Origin: Flavobacteriia bacterium 40-80 | Lineage (GTDB): Bacteria; Bacteroidota; Bacteroidia; Flavobacteriales_D; Crocinitomicaceae | Length of the DNA: 64,000 nucleotides | Assembly (NCBI GenBank): GCA_001899145.1 | Contig: MKVF01000030.1 | Location: 124,001 to 188,000, forward strand | Direction of reading: 5' to 3' | Part shown: positions 8,266-18,200 of the stretch, one piece after another | How positions within the stretch are numbered: position 1 is the stretch's first letter | Layout: the number at the start of each line of letters is the position of its first letter | Made by a program: the position numbers and the translations under genes | Notes under the pieces: generated by a model | Told to the model about the DNA's origin: nothing | The model's input: only the letters and a program-made list of their open reading frames with translations | Databases searched by the model: none

Positions 8266-9593
8266 CGGTCAAAAGTTAATCGTTGCCCGAAAGTTTCGGA
8301 GATTTTCTGATCTTTTGAATAGGCTAATTTTCCATTGATGAAGGTTTTATCAACGGTATATTTAAATGTGTGCCCCTCAAATGGAGACCAGCCGCATTTG
8401 TAGAGGATATTATTTTTTGTCACCTGATAATCGGATTTTTTGACAACTACCAGGTCTGCAAAATATCCTTCACGGATAAAGCCCCTGTTTTCCAGCCTAA
8501 AACAAATAGCGGGAGCATGTGCCATTTTTTCGACAATACGTTCAATTGAAATTTTCCCTTCTTCATATTTGTCTAACATAGCAGGTAGGGCATGCTGAAC
8601 AAGCGGTCCGCCGGAAGGAGCCTGAAGATAAGGCTGTGATTTTTCCTCAATGGTATGAGGAGCATGATCGGTAGCGATAACATCAATATGATTATCAAGT
8701 AATCCTTTCCAGAGTGCTTCCCGGTCCTGTTCTGATTTAACGGCAGGATTCCATTTGATGAAATTTCCTTTTACCGGATAATCTTTATCCGAGAACCATA
8801 GATGATGAATACAAACTTCCGCAGTGATGCTTTTTTTCTCTAAAGGAGTAATGTTGTCAAATAACTCGATTTCTTTTTCAGTGGAAATATGAAGAATATG
8901 AAGACGGGTTCCGTATTTTTTTGCAAGTTTAATGGCAAGAGAAGAAGATAAATAACAGGCTTCTGCAGAGCGGATGACAGGATGTTGTTCAACCGGAATA
9001 TTTTCTCCAAATATTTCCTTCGCTTTTTCCAGATTTGCTTTTATTGTAGCTTCATCTTCACAATGGGTTGCGATTACCGTTTCCACATTGGAAAATAACT
9101 TCGACAAAGCCTGCTCGTTGTCCACCAGCATATTTCCTGTGGAAGAACCCATAAAGATTTTAACACCACAAACATTTTTAATATCTGTTTTCATCACTTC
9201 TTCATAGTTGTCATTGGTTGCTCCCATGAAGAAGGAATAATTACCTGCAGATGTTTTTGCTGCAATTTGGTATTTTTCTTCTAATAATTCCTGAGTAATG
9301 GCATTCGGAATGGTATTCGGCATTTCCATAAAAGAGGTGATTCCTCCTGCAACAGCTGCATACGATTCCGTTTGAATATTCCCTTTATGTGTCAATCCCG
9401 GTTCTCTGAAATGCACCTGATCGTCAATTGCTCCCGGCAGCAAAAAATCACCTTTCAGATCATGAATGTCTGCATTTTCAATAACAGTGATCGTGTCAGC
9501 AATTTTTTCGATCCGTCCGTTTTTTACTAATACATCCGTGATACGCTGTGTTCCTTCGTTGACAACACAAGCATTTTTAAATAAAATGGTCAT
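8262..9593 (-). CDS. pyrC: Dihydroorotase
   Basis: A 443-residue class I-type dihydroorotase (amidohydrolase superfamily), converting carbamoyl-aspartate to dihydroorotate in pyrimidine synthesis. Visible motifs are DDQVHFREPGLTHK near residues 57-70, VKIFMGSSTGN, the ATHCED histidine, HILHIST and DVIATDHAPHT. The usual metal-binding H-x-H is Q59-V-H61 here, so one canonical ligand is changed; I believe this is common in Bacteroidota homologues, but that needs an alignment. The other metal-site residues look present. It overlaps its neighbours by 4 bp on both sides and is in an operon with a polyprenol-phosphate mannose synthase and DUF4296. Enzymatic activity is likely but not proven by sequence. 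Confidence 0.88.
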   Translation of the reverse strand: MTILFKNACVVNEGTQRITDVLVKNGRIEKIADTITVIENADIHDLKGDFLLPGAIDDQVHFREPGLTHKGNIQTESYAAVAGGITSFMEMPNTIPNAITQELLEEKYQIAAKTSAGNYSFFMGATNDNYEEVMKTDIKNVCGVKIFMGSSTGNMLVDNEQALSKLFSNVETVIATHCEDEATIKANLEKAKEIFGENIPVEQHPVIRSAEACYLSSSLAIKLAKKYGTRLHILHISTEKEIELFDNITPLEKKSITAEVCIHHLWFSDKDYPVKGNFIKWNPAVKSEQDREALWKGLLDNHIDVIATDHAPHTIEEKSQPYLQAPSGGPLVQHALPAMLDKYEEGKISIERIVEKMAHAPAICFRLENRGFIREGYFADLVVVKKSDYQVTKNNILYKCGWSPFEGHTFKYTVDKTFINGKLAYSKDQKISETFGQRLTFDR

Positions 9594-10306
9594 TTGAATT
9601 TCATTTTTCGCATTTTCCAGACCCCGATGACGGCTTCTTTAAAAATTCCCGTACTCATCTTAGATTCTCCGAATTGCCTGTCTATAAAAGTAATAGGTAC
9701 TTCAATTACTTTAAAGCCATTTTTTTTAGTAGCATATTTCATGCAAATCTGAAAAGCATAGCCTTTAAAGTGAATTTTATCAAAATCGATAGTGGAAAGA
9801 ACATCTTTGTGATAGCACATAAAACCGGCAGTAGTATCTTTTATTCCGACCCACAGAATCAAACGTACGTAAATAGATGCAAAGTAAGAAAGAAGTATTC
9901 TGTCCCATGGCCAGTTTTTGACTTTTCCACCTTTGCAATAGCGGGAACCTATACTAAGCTGATAATTGCCTGTTTGCAGAGGTTTCAATAGCCGTTCCAG
10001 ATCATCCGGATTGTGAGAAAAATCGCAATCCATTTCGAAAATATAAGTAAAACCTTTGGCTAAGGCCCATTTGAATCCGTGTATATATGCTGTGCCAAGT
10101 CCTAATTTCCCGGGGCGTTTTTCTATGAAAATACGGTTTGGAAATTCAGAGAGCAATCCTTCTACGATGGCTGCCGTACCATCAGGAGAATTATCATCTA
10201 TAATTAAAATGCTGAACAGTGCATCGTAAGACAGTACCTGCCGAATGATTTTTTCGACATTTTCACGTTCGTTATAAGTCGGGATTATTACGATGCTTGT
10301 CTGCAC
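9590..10306 (-). CDS. Polyprenol monophosphomannose synthase-like GT2
   Basis: A 238-residue GT-A enzyme of the DPM1 type. It begins SIVIIPTYNERENVEKII, has ILIIDDNSPDGTAAIV, an E-M-D-C-D-F-S-H-N-P-D-D acidic metal site, and the late T-A-G-F-M-C-Y and G-E-S-K-M motifs typical of dolichyl/polyprenyl-phosphate mannosyltransferases. It lacks the C-terminal membrane helices, like the soluble single-domain subgroup. It makes polyprenyl-phosphate-mannose from GDP-mannose on the cytoplasmic face, probably for protein or surface glycosylation. It is first in the operon with pyrC and the DUF4296 lipoprotein; a TATTTTCG element at 10321-10328 (minus strand) could be its -7 box. Confidence 0.88.
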   Translation of the reverse strand: MQTSIVIIPTYNERENVEKIIRQVLSYDALFSILIIDDNSPDGTAAIVEGLLSEFPNRIFIEKRPGKLGLGTAYIHGFKWALAKGFTYIFEMDCDFSHNPDDLERLLKPLQTGNYQLSIGSRYCKGGKVKNWPWDRILLSYFASIYVRLILWVGIKDTTAGFMCYHKDVLSTIDFDKIHFKGYAFQICMKYATKKNGFKVIEVPITFIDRQFGESKMSTGIFKEAVIGVWKMRKMKFK

Positions 10307-10389
10307 TACACTTTTTTTTACGAAAATAACAAAAAAAATGATTTTGTGAAGTGAGACTTAATACCTGATACGAATATAATTTTATACGA

Positions 10390-10848
10390 TTAATCTTCTT
10401 TTACTATATCGTTGATAGCCTGATGCACCAGATGGCTTTCAAATCCTTTAGAAAGCAAAAACTGATATAATTTCCCCTTGCGTTCAAATGCCGAGAGGTC
10501 TTCGGTAAATAAAACTGCTTTTTTGTTGGCCAATGAGTATAATGTGTCCATATACTCTTTCTGATCGATTTTTTTCATGGCGGCATCAATAAGGGTTTCC
10601 GAAATTTTCTTCTGAAGTAATGAAAGCCGTATTTTATTTTTCCCCCAATGCTTGATTCTGAACTTTCCCCGCGCGTAGTCTTCGGCAAAACGCTCATCAT
10701 TCAGAAAATTTTCATTTCGTAATTCCTGAATAATATTAGGAATCAAGCTTTTATTGATGTTCCACGACACCAGTTTTTGCGTTACTTCAAAACTACTACG
10801 CTCTTGCTGAGCACACCATCTCCTGATACTTTGTTTAATGTCAGCCAT
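10390..10848 (-). CDS. recX: RecX family regulatory protein
   Basis: A 152-residue protein with three helical RecX repeats. Conserved features are R-S-S-F-E-V-T-Q-K-L in the first unit, L-N-D-E-R-F-A-E-D-Y-A-R-G-K-F-R-I-K-H-W-G in the second and K-G-K-L-Y-Q-F-L-L-S-K-G-F in the third. RecX binds RecA filaments and modulates strand exchange. Its ATG follows the ribD stop codon directly (TAG then ATG, no gap), so the two are translationally coupled. recA is not in the window. Confidence 0.9.
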   Translation of the reverse strand: MADIKQSIRRWCAQQERSSFEVTQKLVSWNINKSLIPNIIQELRNENFLNDERFAEDYARGKFRIKHWGKNKIRLSLLQKKISETLIDAAMKKIDQKEYMDTLYSLANKKAVLFTEDLSAFERKGKLYQFLLSKGFESHLVHQAINDIVKED

Positions 10849-11889
10849 CTAATTTTTATTATAAAAAATGTCCAGTTGGTCTTTACCTGATAGTGTAGAT
10901 TTATCGGCTGATAGATTGACGGAAGGAGCCTTCACCCCGGAATGAAAATAAGTTCTGCTTTTAAACCGCCTTATTTCGTCCCAAATGTCTTTTTCAATGA
11001 ATTGGTTAAGAGTGAACAAACCTCCTTCTATTAATACCGAAATAATATTTTGTGTATGTAGAGAAGATAAAATTGATGTAAAGTTATAACTTTCTAATTT
11101 TATGTAGTGTAAATTTTCACTTAAATGATCCTTTTTTTTGTTGTAAATAATCGTAGGCTGTGAATGATCAAAAATAAATGAATCTGCAGGTGACTGTAAA
11201 TCAGGATCAAGGATGATCCTTACGGGATTTTTCCCTTTTATAAGACGTACATTTAGTTGGGGATTATCATTCAGCACTGTTTTCCAGCCTACTAAAATTC
11301 CTTGCTCTTCCGAACGCCATCGGTGAACGGTTTTTTTACTTTCTTCACCCGAAATCCAGTTTATTTTGCGTTCATTGTCCGTTCTATCATAATCTATGAA
11401 GCCATCTGCTGTTTCTGCCCATTTCAGAATAATATAAGGTCTTTTTTTAGTGTGAAAAGTTAAAAACCGACGGTTCATAAAATTACATTCGTCTTCTAAA
11501 ACTCCTACCACTACTTCGATTCCTGCATCCCGGAGTTTTTTTATTCCTCCGCCATTTACCAGGTGAAAAGGATCTCGGGATCCGATAACAACTTTCTTAA
11601 ATTTATGGTGAATAAGCAAATCAGAACAAGGAGGTGTTTTTCCAAAATGGCTGCAAGGCTCCAGGGTTACGTAAATTGTTGATTCTGCTAATAATTCTTT
11701 GTCGAAAACGTTGTTTACAGCATTCACTTCTGCATGTGGACCTCCGTAGTATTCATGATATCCCTGCCCGATGATCTCATTATTGTGAACAATTACAGCA
11801 CCGACTTTCGGGTTGGGAGCGACTCTAACTCCTCCCAATTCTGCGAGCTCAATTGCTTTATACATAAAGATCTCATCCTGGTTATTCAC
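10849..11889 (-). CDS. ribD: Bifunctional riboflavin biosynthesis deaminase/reductase RibD
   Basis: A 346-residue protein with an N-terminal cytidine-deaminase-like zinc domain (H52-A-E54, then P-C79 ... P-P-C88) and a C-terminal reductase domain with I-L-K-W-A-E-T-A-D-G, L-V-G-W-K-T-V-L-N-D-N-P-Q-L and a late S-V-L-I-E-G-G. It performs the second and third steps of riboflavin synthesis. The length is normal for the fused form. It precedes recX with zero spacing. No FMN riboswitch is apparent; a TAATTTTG -7 element sits upstream. Confidence 0.95.
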   Translation of the reverse strand: MNNQDEIFMYKAIELAELGGVRVAPNPKVGAVIVHNNEIIGQGYHEYYGGPHAEVNAVNNVFDKELLAESTIYVTLEPCSHFGKTPPCSDLLIHHKFKKVVIGSRDPFHLVNGGGIKKLRDAGIEVVVGVLEDECNFMNRRFLTFHTKKRPYIILKWAETADGFIDYDRTDNERKINWISGEESKKTVHRWRSEEQGILVGWKTVLNDNPQLNVRLIKGKNPVRIILDPDLQSPADSFIFDHSQPTIIYNKKKDHLSENLHYIKLESYNFTSILSSLHTQNIISVLIEGGLFTLNQFIEKDIWDEIRRFKSRTYFHSGVKAPSVNLSADKSTLSGKDQLDIFYNKN

Positions 11890-11911
11890 AATAAGTATTA
11901 TTTTTATGTAA

Positions 11912-11919
11912 CAAAATTA
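11912..11919 (-). promoter_or_regulatory. -7 element for ribD-recX
   Basis: On the minus strand TAATTTTG exactly matches TAnnTTTG, about 22 bp upstream of the ribD ATG. No clear -33 TTG is seen at the ideal distance. Confidence 0.4.
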
Positions 11920-11972
11920 GTTTTTTGACGATATAATAGACGTATGTAAATTGACTTTAGTTTATTCATTTT

Positions 11973-14027
11973 ATGAACAAAAAATTACTATTAATAATTT
12001 CGTTTTCACTTTCATTGTTTGTTTTCGCTCAGGAAACGGATGAATCGTGTATTGCCCCTTCTAAAAAAGCGCAGAAATATATTGATGAAGCCAAGAAATC
12101 ATCGAATCTTCAGGAAGTACAATCCAATTTCAGAGAAGCGATTAAACTGAGCGAGGATAATGCTACTGCATATTATGAATATGGTCTTTTTTATTATAAA
12201 TATGCGATGAATTTATACCGTGAAAATCCAAATCCTTCTGCCGGAGATAATGCGCTGAAAATTTGTCAGGATTTGTTTGAAAAGGCAATAGAAAGATGCC
12301 CTGATTTTCATGCCAACTGCTACTATTACTTGGGAGCAATTGCCTATAATTTCAAAGATATGGAAAATGCAAATTCTTATTTTCAGAAATTTGCAGATTT
12401 TAAATCTGAAGACCCTTCCCGTTTTCCGGATGATTATAAGAAAAAGCTGGAGGATATTCAGAAAGTAGTTGCCAAAATGAGCAGCAATGTTGATTTTACA
12501 AAAAATCCGGTTCCCTATAATCCGGTCGTTGTTCCGAATGTTAGTTCTAAATTTGATGAATATTTTCCGATGCTCTCGCCTGATAATGAATTGATCTTTT
12601 ATACCAGAAAAGTAGATAAGACCAATAAAGGTGATATGATGAAAAACATCATTGAAGAGTTTACTTATTCAGAGCGTCCGAATTATATGGGGAAATTTGA
12701 TAATGGTAAACCATTTTCCTATCCTTTTAATGACGGAACATTTCAAAGTTACGGAGCTGCTACAATGTCTTTAGATAATAAAGAAATGGTTTTATGTGCC
12801 TGTAAAGACGAGCAGATCGACGGGCAGACTTACAGAAACTGTGATCTGTATATTACCCGATTTGAACGTTCAGGAGAAGGAGGGAATGATTTTAAATGGA
12901 CACCACTGGAAAACATGGGACCGCAGATTAATTCTCCTCGCGGATGGGATGCGCAGCCTTCACTTTCGGCTGATGGAAATACCTTATATTATACTACATT
13001 GAGGGCAGGAAGAGATGCTACTCAGGACAATGATATCTGGGTAGCGGAAAGAAATTCGGATGGGACTTGGGGAGCCGGAAAACCGCTAACGGAAATTAAT
13101 ACTGCAGGAAAAGATAAAAGTCCGTTTTTACATCAGGATAGTGAAACATTGTATTTTGTCTCTTCTGTTTCAGATGAACGGAAAGGTGTAGGTGGCCTGG
13201 ATATTTTTTATACCAGAAAGGAAAATGGAAAATGGGCTGCACCTAAAAACTTAGGTTATCCGATTAACTCTCCTGAAGACGAGATCGGAATTTTTGTTTC
13301 TCTTGATGGTAAGCAGGCCTATTTCAGTTCCAGATCCGGAGGTAACTGGGATATTTACAGCTTCGAATTATATCCGGAAGCACGTCCCAAACCGGTTAAA
13401 ATAGTTAAAGGAGAGCTGAAGGATAATGAGGGGAACCCGATTGAAGGTGCAGAGATAGAGGTTGCTTATTCCGGCTCTGATGAAACTCAAAAATTCAAAG
13501 TAAATGGCTCTGACGGTAAATATGCTGCGATAGTGAAAACAGATCATAAAGAAGATGTGATTGTTACTGTGAAAAAGGAAGGAGCGGCTTTTGACTCGAA
13601 ATTAATAGCGAATGAGGATCTTAAAAAGTCAGAAGATCCTGTTATCCGCGGAACGGATATGGATGTGAAAGAATTGAAAGAAGGTGAAGCCTATACAATT
13701 AATGATATATTGTTTGCTACCAATTCTTATGCGCTGACAGATAAATCAAAATTTATTTTGAAACAGTTTGTAAAATTTTTGAAAGCCTATCCAACCATTG
13801 AAATAGTTATTCAAGGGCATACGGACGATGTAGGGGAAGATGATAAAAACCTCATCCTTTCAGAAAATCGTGCTGAAGAAGTGAAGCGTTATTTGATAAG
13901 CTTAGGAATTGCTTCAAAGCGCATGAGCTCTAAAGGCTATGGAGAAACACAGCCTAAAGTCCCTAATACATCTGAGGAAAACAGAGCGATTAATCGTCGA
14001 ACCGAGTTCTTTATTCAGAAATTATAG
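11973..14027 (+). CDS. OmpA-family outer-membrane protein with TPR and PD40 repeats (PorE-like architecture)
   Basis: A 684-residue exported protein. Signal peptide (~1-19, ending VFA-QE), a TPR-like helical region (~25-160, with TAYYEYGLFYYKYA and NCYYYLGAIAYNF), a beta-propeller of PD40 repeats (~180-470, e.g. F-D-E-Y-F-P-M-L-S-P-D, S-L-S-A-D-G-N-T-L-Y-Y, G-G-L-D-I-F-Y-T), a carboxypeptidase-regulatory-like sandwich (~475-560) and a C-terminal OmpA peptidoglycan-binding domain (IVIQGHTDDVGEDD ... NRRTEFF). This order is that of PorE, the T9SS factor linking the ring to peptidoglycan, but Bacteroidota carry several paralogues with the same order and this one lacks a lipobox, unlike P. gingivalis PorE. 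The function is therefore open: envelope tethering, possibly T9SS. It is monocistronic with its own terminator. Confidence 0.78.
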   Translation: MNKKLLLIISFSLSLFVFAQETDESCIAPSKKAQKYIDEAKKSSNLQEVQSNFREAIKLSEDNATAYYEYGLFYYKYAMNLYRENPNPSAGDNALKICQDLFEKAIERCPDFHANCYYYLGAIAYNFKDMENANSYFQKFADFKSEDPSRFPDDYKKKLEDIQKVVAKMSSNVDFTKNPVPYNPVVVPNVSSKFDEYFPMLSPDNELIFYTRKVDKTNKGDMMKNIIEEFTYSERPNYMGKFDNGKPFSYPFNDGTFQSYGAATMSLDNKEMVLCACKDEQIDGQTYRNCDLYITRFERSGEGGNDFKWTPLENMGPQINSPRGWDAQPSLSADGNTLYYTTLRAGRDATQDNDIWVAERNSDGTWGAGKPLTEINTAGKDKSPFLHQDSETLYFVSSVSDERKGVGGLDIFYTRKENGKWAAPKNLGYPINSPEDEIGIFVSLDGKQAYFSSRSGGNWDIYSFELYPEARPKPVKIVKGELKDNEGNPIEGAEIEVAYSGSDETQKFKVNGSDGKYAAIVKTDHKEDVIVTVKKEGAAFDSKLIANEDLKKSEDPVIRGTDMDVKELKEGEAYTINDILFATNSYALTDKSKFILKQFVKFLKAYPTIEIVIQGHTDDVGEDDKNLILSENRAEEVKRYLISLGIASKRMSSKGYGETQPKVPNTSEENRAINRRTEFFIQKL

Positions 14028-14067
14028 GACAAAGCCCGATATCATTTTTTCGGGCCTTGTCTTTTTT
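14028..14067 (+). terminator. Terminator of the OmpA-family gene
   Basis: Directly after the stop codon, GACAAAGCCCGA pairs with TCGGGCCTTGTC (one internal A/C mismatch), followed by six T. Confidence 0.9.
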
Positions 14068-14089
14068 ATTTCTTGATGTATTTATGTAG

Positions 14090-15214
14090 TTAATTTTCTG
14101 CTACATTCTTAATAGCCATCAGAAGTTCATAGGCATTTTTAATAACAATTTTTTTGTTATATAAATCTTTTGGATCATTTATTCCTTTCCAGCCGTCTTG
14201 CTCTATTGTGGGTTTTACCGGAATCATTTCATATTTTCCATTTCCTTTATCAGTAAAGATATAATATATATCATTCCATTTGATAAATGCTTCTGATGGC
14301 AGACAAGCTGTTAAGGAACGATTTTGTAATATGGTAGTGTTGAGCATCATTCCGGGGATTGGATAAATGTCCTTGTTATCCCACTCTACTACAGCTATAC
14401 TACTATTATTCTGATCCATTGAAGGTATTATGTTACGAATCTTACCATGCAATTCTTTTTCGTTATAATTGCTGATCACAGGGAGCCCGACAGTTATATT
14501 TGATAAATCTTGCTGAAAGAGCTGTAGGTGTGTCTCGGTAGCTTTTTCATTGATGATACTGAATAGAGGTTTTTCAATGGAGGAAAAAGCTCCTTTTTGG
14601 ATATCAATAGAAACAATAACTCCGTCCGTATTACTTTTAATCGGTACACTTTTGGTAATGGTCTGAACACTTAGTTTTTTTGGATTGATACCGAGTAGTT
14701 CCAACTGCTCTTCCAGAGAAGCCATTTGAGCGTTTAGTTCATCAAAGGAAGATTTTGCCTGCTGGAAGTTTTTCAAGCTGGTTGCATTGTTTTTATCTAA
14801 CTGTAATTGCCGATTGTAATCTTCTTTGGCATATTCCCAACCGGCTTTTGTTTTGAGGTAATTTTCCTGCATTTCTATTAGGTTAATGTTCTCAGCATAG
14901 GCTAACACCTGGCCTTTTTTGACAAAATCACCCATTCGGACAATAATGGTTTGAATCTGAACATTTATAGGGAAGCTTATGAATGCAGTACCATCGGGTG
15001 TGCTCATTACTCTTCCCTGAACTTCCAATTCTTTGGAGAGTTCTTTGAAATGGAGCGTATCACTGATTAATCCGGCATTTTTTATTTGTTCTTCGGTTAA
15101 AGTTATTTCCGTTTTTATGGCTTCTCCCTTCGGATTAGAATTCTGATTATTGTTGCTATTTGTACAGCTGTAAAAAATTAAAACAGCTATAAATAAAGAA
15201 TGAATTTTACTCAT
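14090..15214 (-). CDS. RND efflux periplasmic adaptor lipoprotein
   Basis: About 374 residues when started at MSKIHSLF (15214), giving a proper lipoprotein leader with lipobox FYSC; the longer frame from 15265 would bury this. It has the membrane-fusion-protein layout: beta-barrel/lipoyl strand (V-Q-G-R-V-M-S-T-P-D-G, G-D-F-V-K-K-G-Q-V-L-A-Y-A), a helical hairpin (~95-165), the second lipoyl half (I-K-S-N-T-D-G-V-I-V-S-I) and a C-terminal barrel. It bridges the RND pump and outer-membrane channel of a CzcCBA/CusCBA-like exporter. The start overlaps the end of the upstream pump gene by 8 bp, so they are coupled. The metal is not determined by this sequence. Confidence 0.9.
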   Translation of the reverse strand: MSKIHSLFIAVLIFYSCTNSNNNQNSNPKGEAIKTEITLTEEQIKNAGLISDTLHFKELSKELEVQGRVMSTPDGTAFISFPINVQIQTIIVRMGDFVKKGQVLAYAENINLIEMQENYLKTKAGWEYAKEDYNRQLQLDKNNATSLKNFQQAKSSFDELNAQMASLEEQLELLGINPKKLSVQTITKSVPIKSNTDGVIVSIDIQKGAFSSIEKPLFSIINEKATETHLQLFQQDLSNITVGLPVISNYNEKELHGKIRNIIPSMDQNNSSIAVVEWDNKDIYPIPGMMLNTTILQNRSLTACLPSEAFIKWNDIYYIFTDKGNGKYEMIPVKPTIEQDGWKGINDPKDLYNKKIVIKNAYELLMAIKNVAEN

Positions 15215-18200
15215 TGTATAATTTTTTAAATTGAATAATTTGATCGTTGTAATTACTAAGGGCATCTAAATAATCATTTTGAATACGGATCACCTGTTGA
15301 ATCATTATGAGCCATTGAAAGAAATCAATTTCCCCCAATTTTGATTTTTGATTAGCTTCGTTGAGAATGATAATGCTGTTTTTTAAAGCGGTATTTTCAT
15401 AGAAATCTAATTGCTGCACAGCCTGTTTAATTCGTTGACGGACGGATTCCATTTCCATCTTGTATTCCAACATTGTAGCATCCAGTTGTACTTGTTGCAC
15501 GTCAATCTGAAGTTGGTTAAATTTCAGTCGTTTAAGGGTTGGGCCAATAATAATCGGGATACTCAGACCTGCTTCAAAGGCATGAAAACGTTTGGAACGT
15601 CCGTAAAATATATCCTGATTGTTGATCGTGTAAGTTCCTGTCATACTTTGATTGTTATAACTGAAATAAAAATCAGGTAAAAGCGCAGCACGTTGGACTC
15701 TGAGATGCCATTTTTTTGCTTCGATCTGATTAATGATTCGCTGGTAAACAGGTAGTTGCTGAATAACCTCTTCTGTTATTACTAAACCTTTCGGCAGGGA
15801 TAATTTTTCTGTTTCAATTTGAGGAATGAAATTAGAGTCAGACTGTAACAAATAATGGTATTGCTCAATTAGAATAGCTTCGTCTTGTTGAATAAGAGAT
15901 AGCTGAACCGATAATTCCTCCCGTTGCGTTTCTGCTGTTGTCTTTTCCATCAGGCTTATTTCTCCTGTTTCGTAACGCTTTTTTGAGCGTTCTGCAAATA
16001 GTTGGAGTAAAGAATCTGTATAGTTTAATAGTTTTTTCTTTTGTTCCACTACCTGATATTGAAAATGAACTTTTCTTAGGAGATAAAGTAAATTCTGACG
16101 GATTACTTTCTGGTCTTGCAAAAGAATATCCATCTCTGCGCTGATTGCTTTAGCTGAATTACTATAAAAAGTAGGAAAAGCAAAGCGCTGGCCAATAGAA
16201 AAACTGATGTCATTCTTTTCTGAATTGTATTGCCCCCAGCCAACACCAATATCTGTTTTTTCAAAATCAAATGCTCCTTTTTTTAAGTGATTCATATTTT
16301 GATAAGTCATTTGATTCATCTTTATCTGGCGATTGTTTTCCAACATAATGGCCGTTGCCTGATCAAGGTTTAAAGGTGTTTGAGAGAAACTATAATTTGC
16401 ACTTATGAACAATAATATTAGAGAGGTAACAACACCTGATTTAGGTATTTTTTTGAATGAGTGAAACATTGGATAAAGTATTGGTAAAAGGAACAATGTT
16501 AAAAAAGTAGCACTTATTAATCCGCCAATTACTACCGTTGCTAATGGTCGCTGTACTTCGGCTCCTGCACCATTGCTCAATGCCATCGGAATGAAACCAA
16601 GGGAAGCAACGCATGCAGTCATCAGAACGGGACGGAGGCGGGTTTTTGTTCCTTCTAATACTACTTTTGAAATATCCCATTCCGGATGCTGTTCTTTTAA
16701 TTTATTAAACTCAGTAATTAGCACAATCCCGTTGAGGACAGCAACTCCAAAAAGAGCAATGAAACCAACTCCTGCACTGATACTAAATGGTAAATCACGC
16801 AGCGCTAATGCCAGAATTCCACCGATTGAAGATAAAGGAATAGCCGTAAAAATAAGAAGCCCGTCTTTTAAGTTTTTAAACGCTGCATAAAGTAATATGA
16901 AGATGAGCAACAAAGAGATCGGAACAGCAATAACTAACCGTGATTTTGCTTCCTGCAGATTTTCGAATGTTCCACCATATGAAACAGTATAACCACTGTC
17001 AAAATATAGTTCCTTGTCTATTGCTTTTTGAATATCATTAACAACAGATTCGACATCGCGTCCACGTATGTTAAAGCCAACCATGATTCTGCGTTTTGTT
17101 TGTTCTCTTTGTATCTGATTAGGTCCGGTTACTTCCTGAATATCTGCTACATTTCTAAGTGGTATATGGGCTCCTTGAGAAGTGGTAATGATGAGGTTCT
17201 GAAGTACGTCTTGTTCCTTTCTTGAGTCTTCTTTTAACCTCACAACTAAATCGAACCGTTTTTCTCCCTCATACACTATCCCTGCAATACCTCCGGCAAA
17301 AGCCGCATTGATTGTTTGATTGACATTCTCAATACTTACCCCGTATCGTGCCATTTCAGAACGTTTGTAATTGACAATCATTTGAGGCATTCCAACCATT
17401 TTTTCTATATATAAATCTGTTGTTCCTTTTATTTTTGTCACAATTTCTCCGATTTGTTCGGAATAAGAGGTGAGTTTTTCCAAATCTTCCCCGAATACTT
17501 TGATGACGACATCTTGCTTGGACCCTGTCATTAATTCATTGAACCGCATCTGTACGGGGAACTGAAAACTCATTGTAACTCCCAGATAAGCAGATTGTAC
17601 TGCTTTTTGCATTTTGTCTGCCAATTCTGAATATGATTGTGCATTTTTCCATTGTTTTTTGGGTTTTAGAACGATGATCAGATCGCCACCTTCGATGGGC
17701 ATCGGATCTGTAGGTATTTCAGCAGCTCCAATACGAGAAACAATTTGTTCGACTTCTTCAAACCGATTTTTAAGTAATTTGGAAATTCCATCAAAGGTTT
17801 CAATAGTTGTCTGCAGATTTGTCCCAACCAGTAGTCTTGTTTCCACGGCAAAATCACCTTCTTCCAACTGGGGAATAAATTCTCCTCCCATGCGTGAAAA
17901 AATCCAGATACAGGAGATAAAAAGTATAGAGATGACAATGATAAATATTCTTTTTGTACGTTGAAGCAATAGGTATATCTTCAAAAAAGCAGACTCAATC
18001 TTATCCATCAGTTTGTCTGCAAAAGTTTTTTTGAGTAAAATAGTTCGTTTTAGTAGAAGACTCGTAATCATAGGAACATAGGTAAGTGAAAGGATGAATG
18101 CACCTATAATAGCAAAAGCTACTGTCTGAGCCATCGGTTTAAACATTTTACCCTCAATCCCCTGTAATGAAAGAATTGGTAAATAAACAATTAGTATAAT

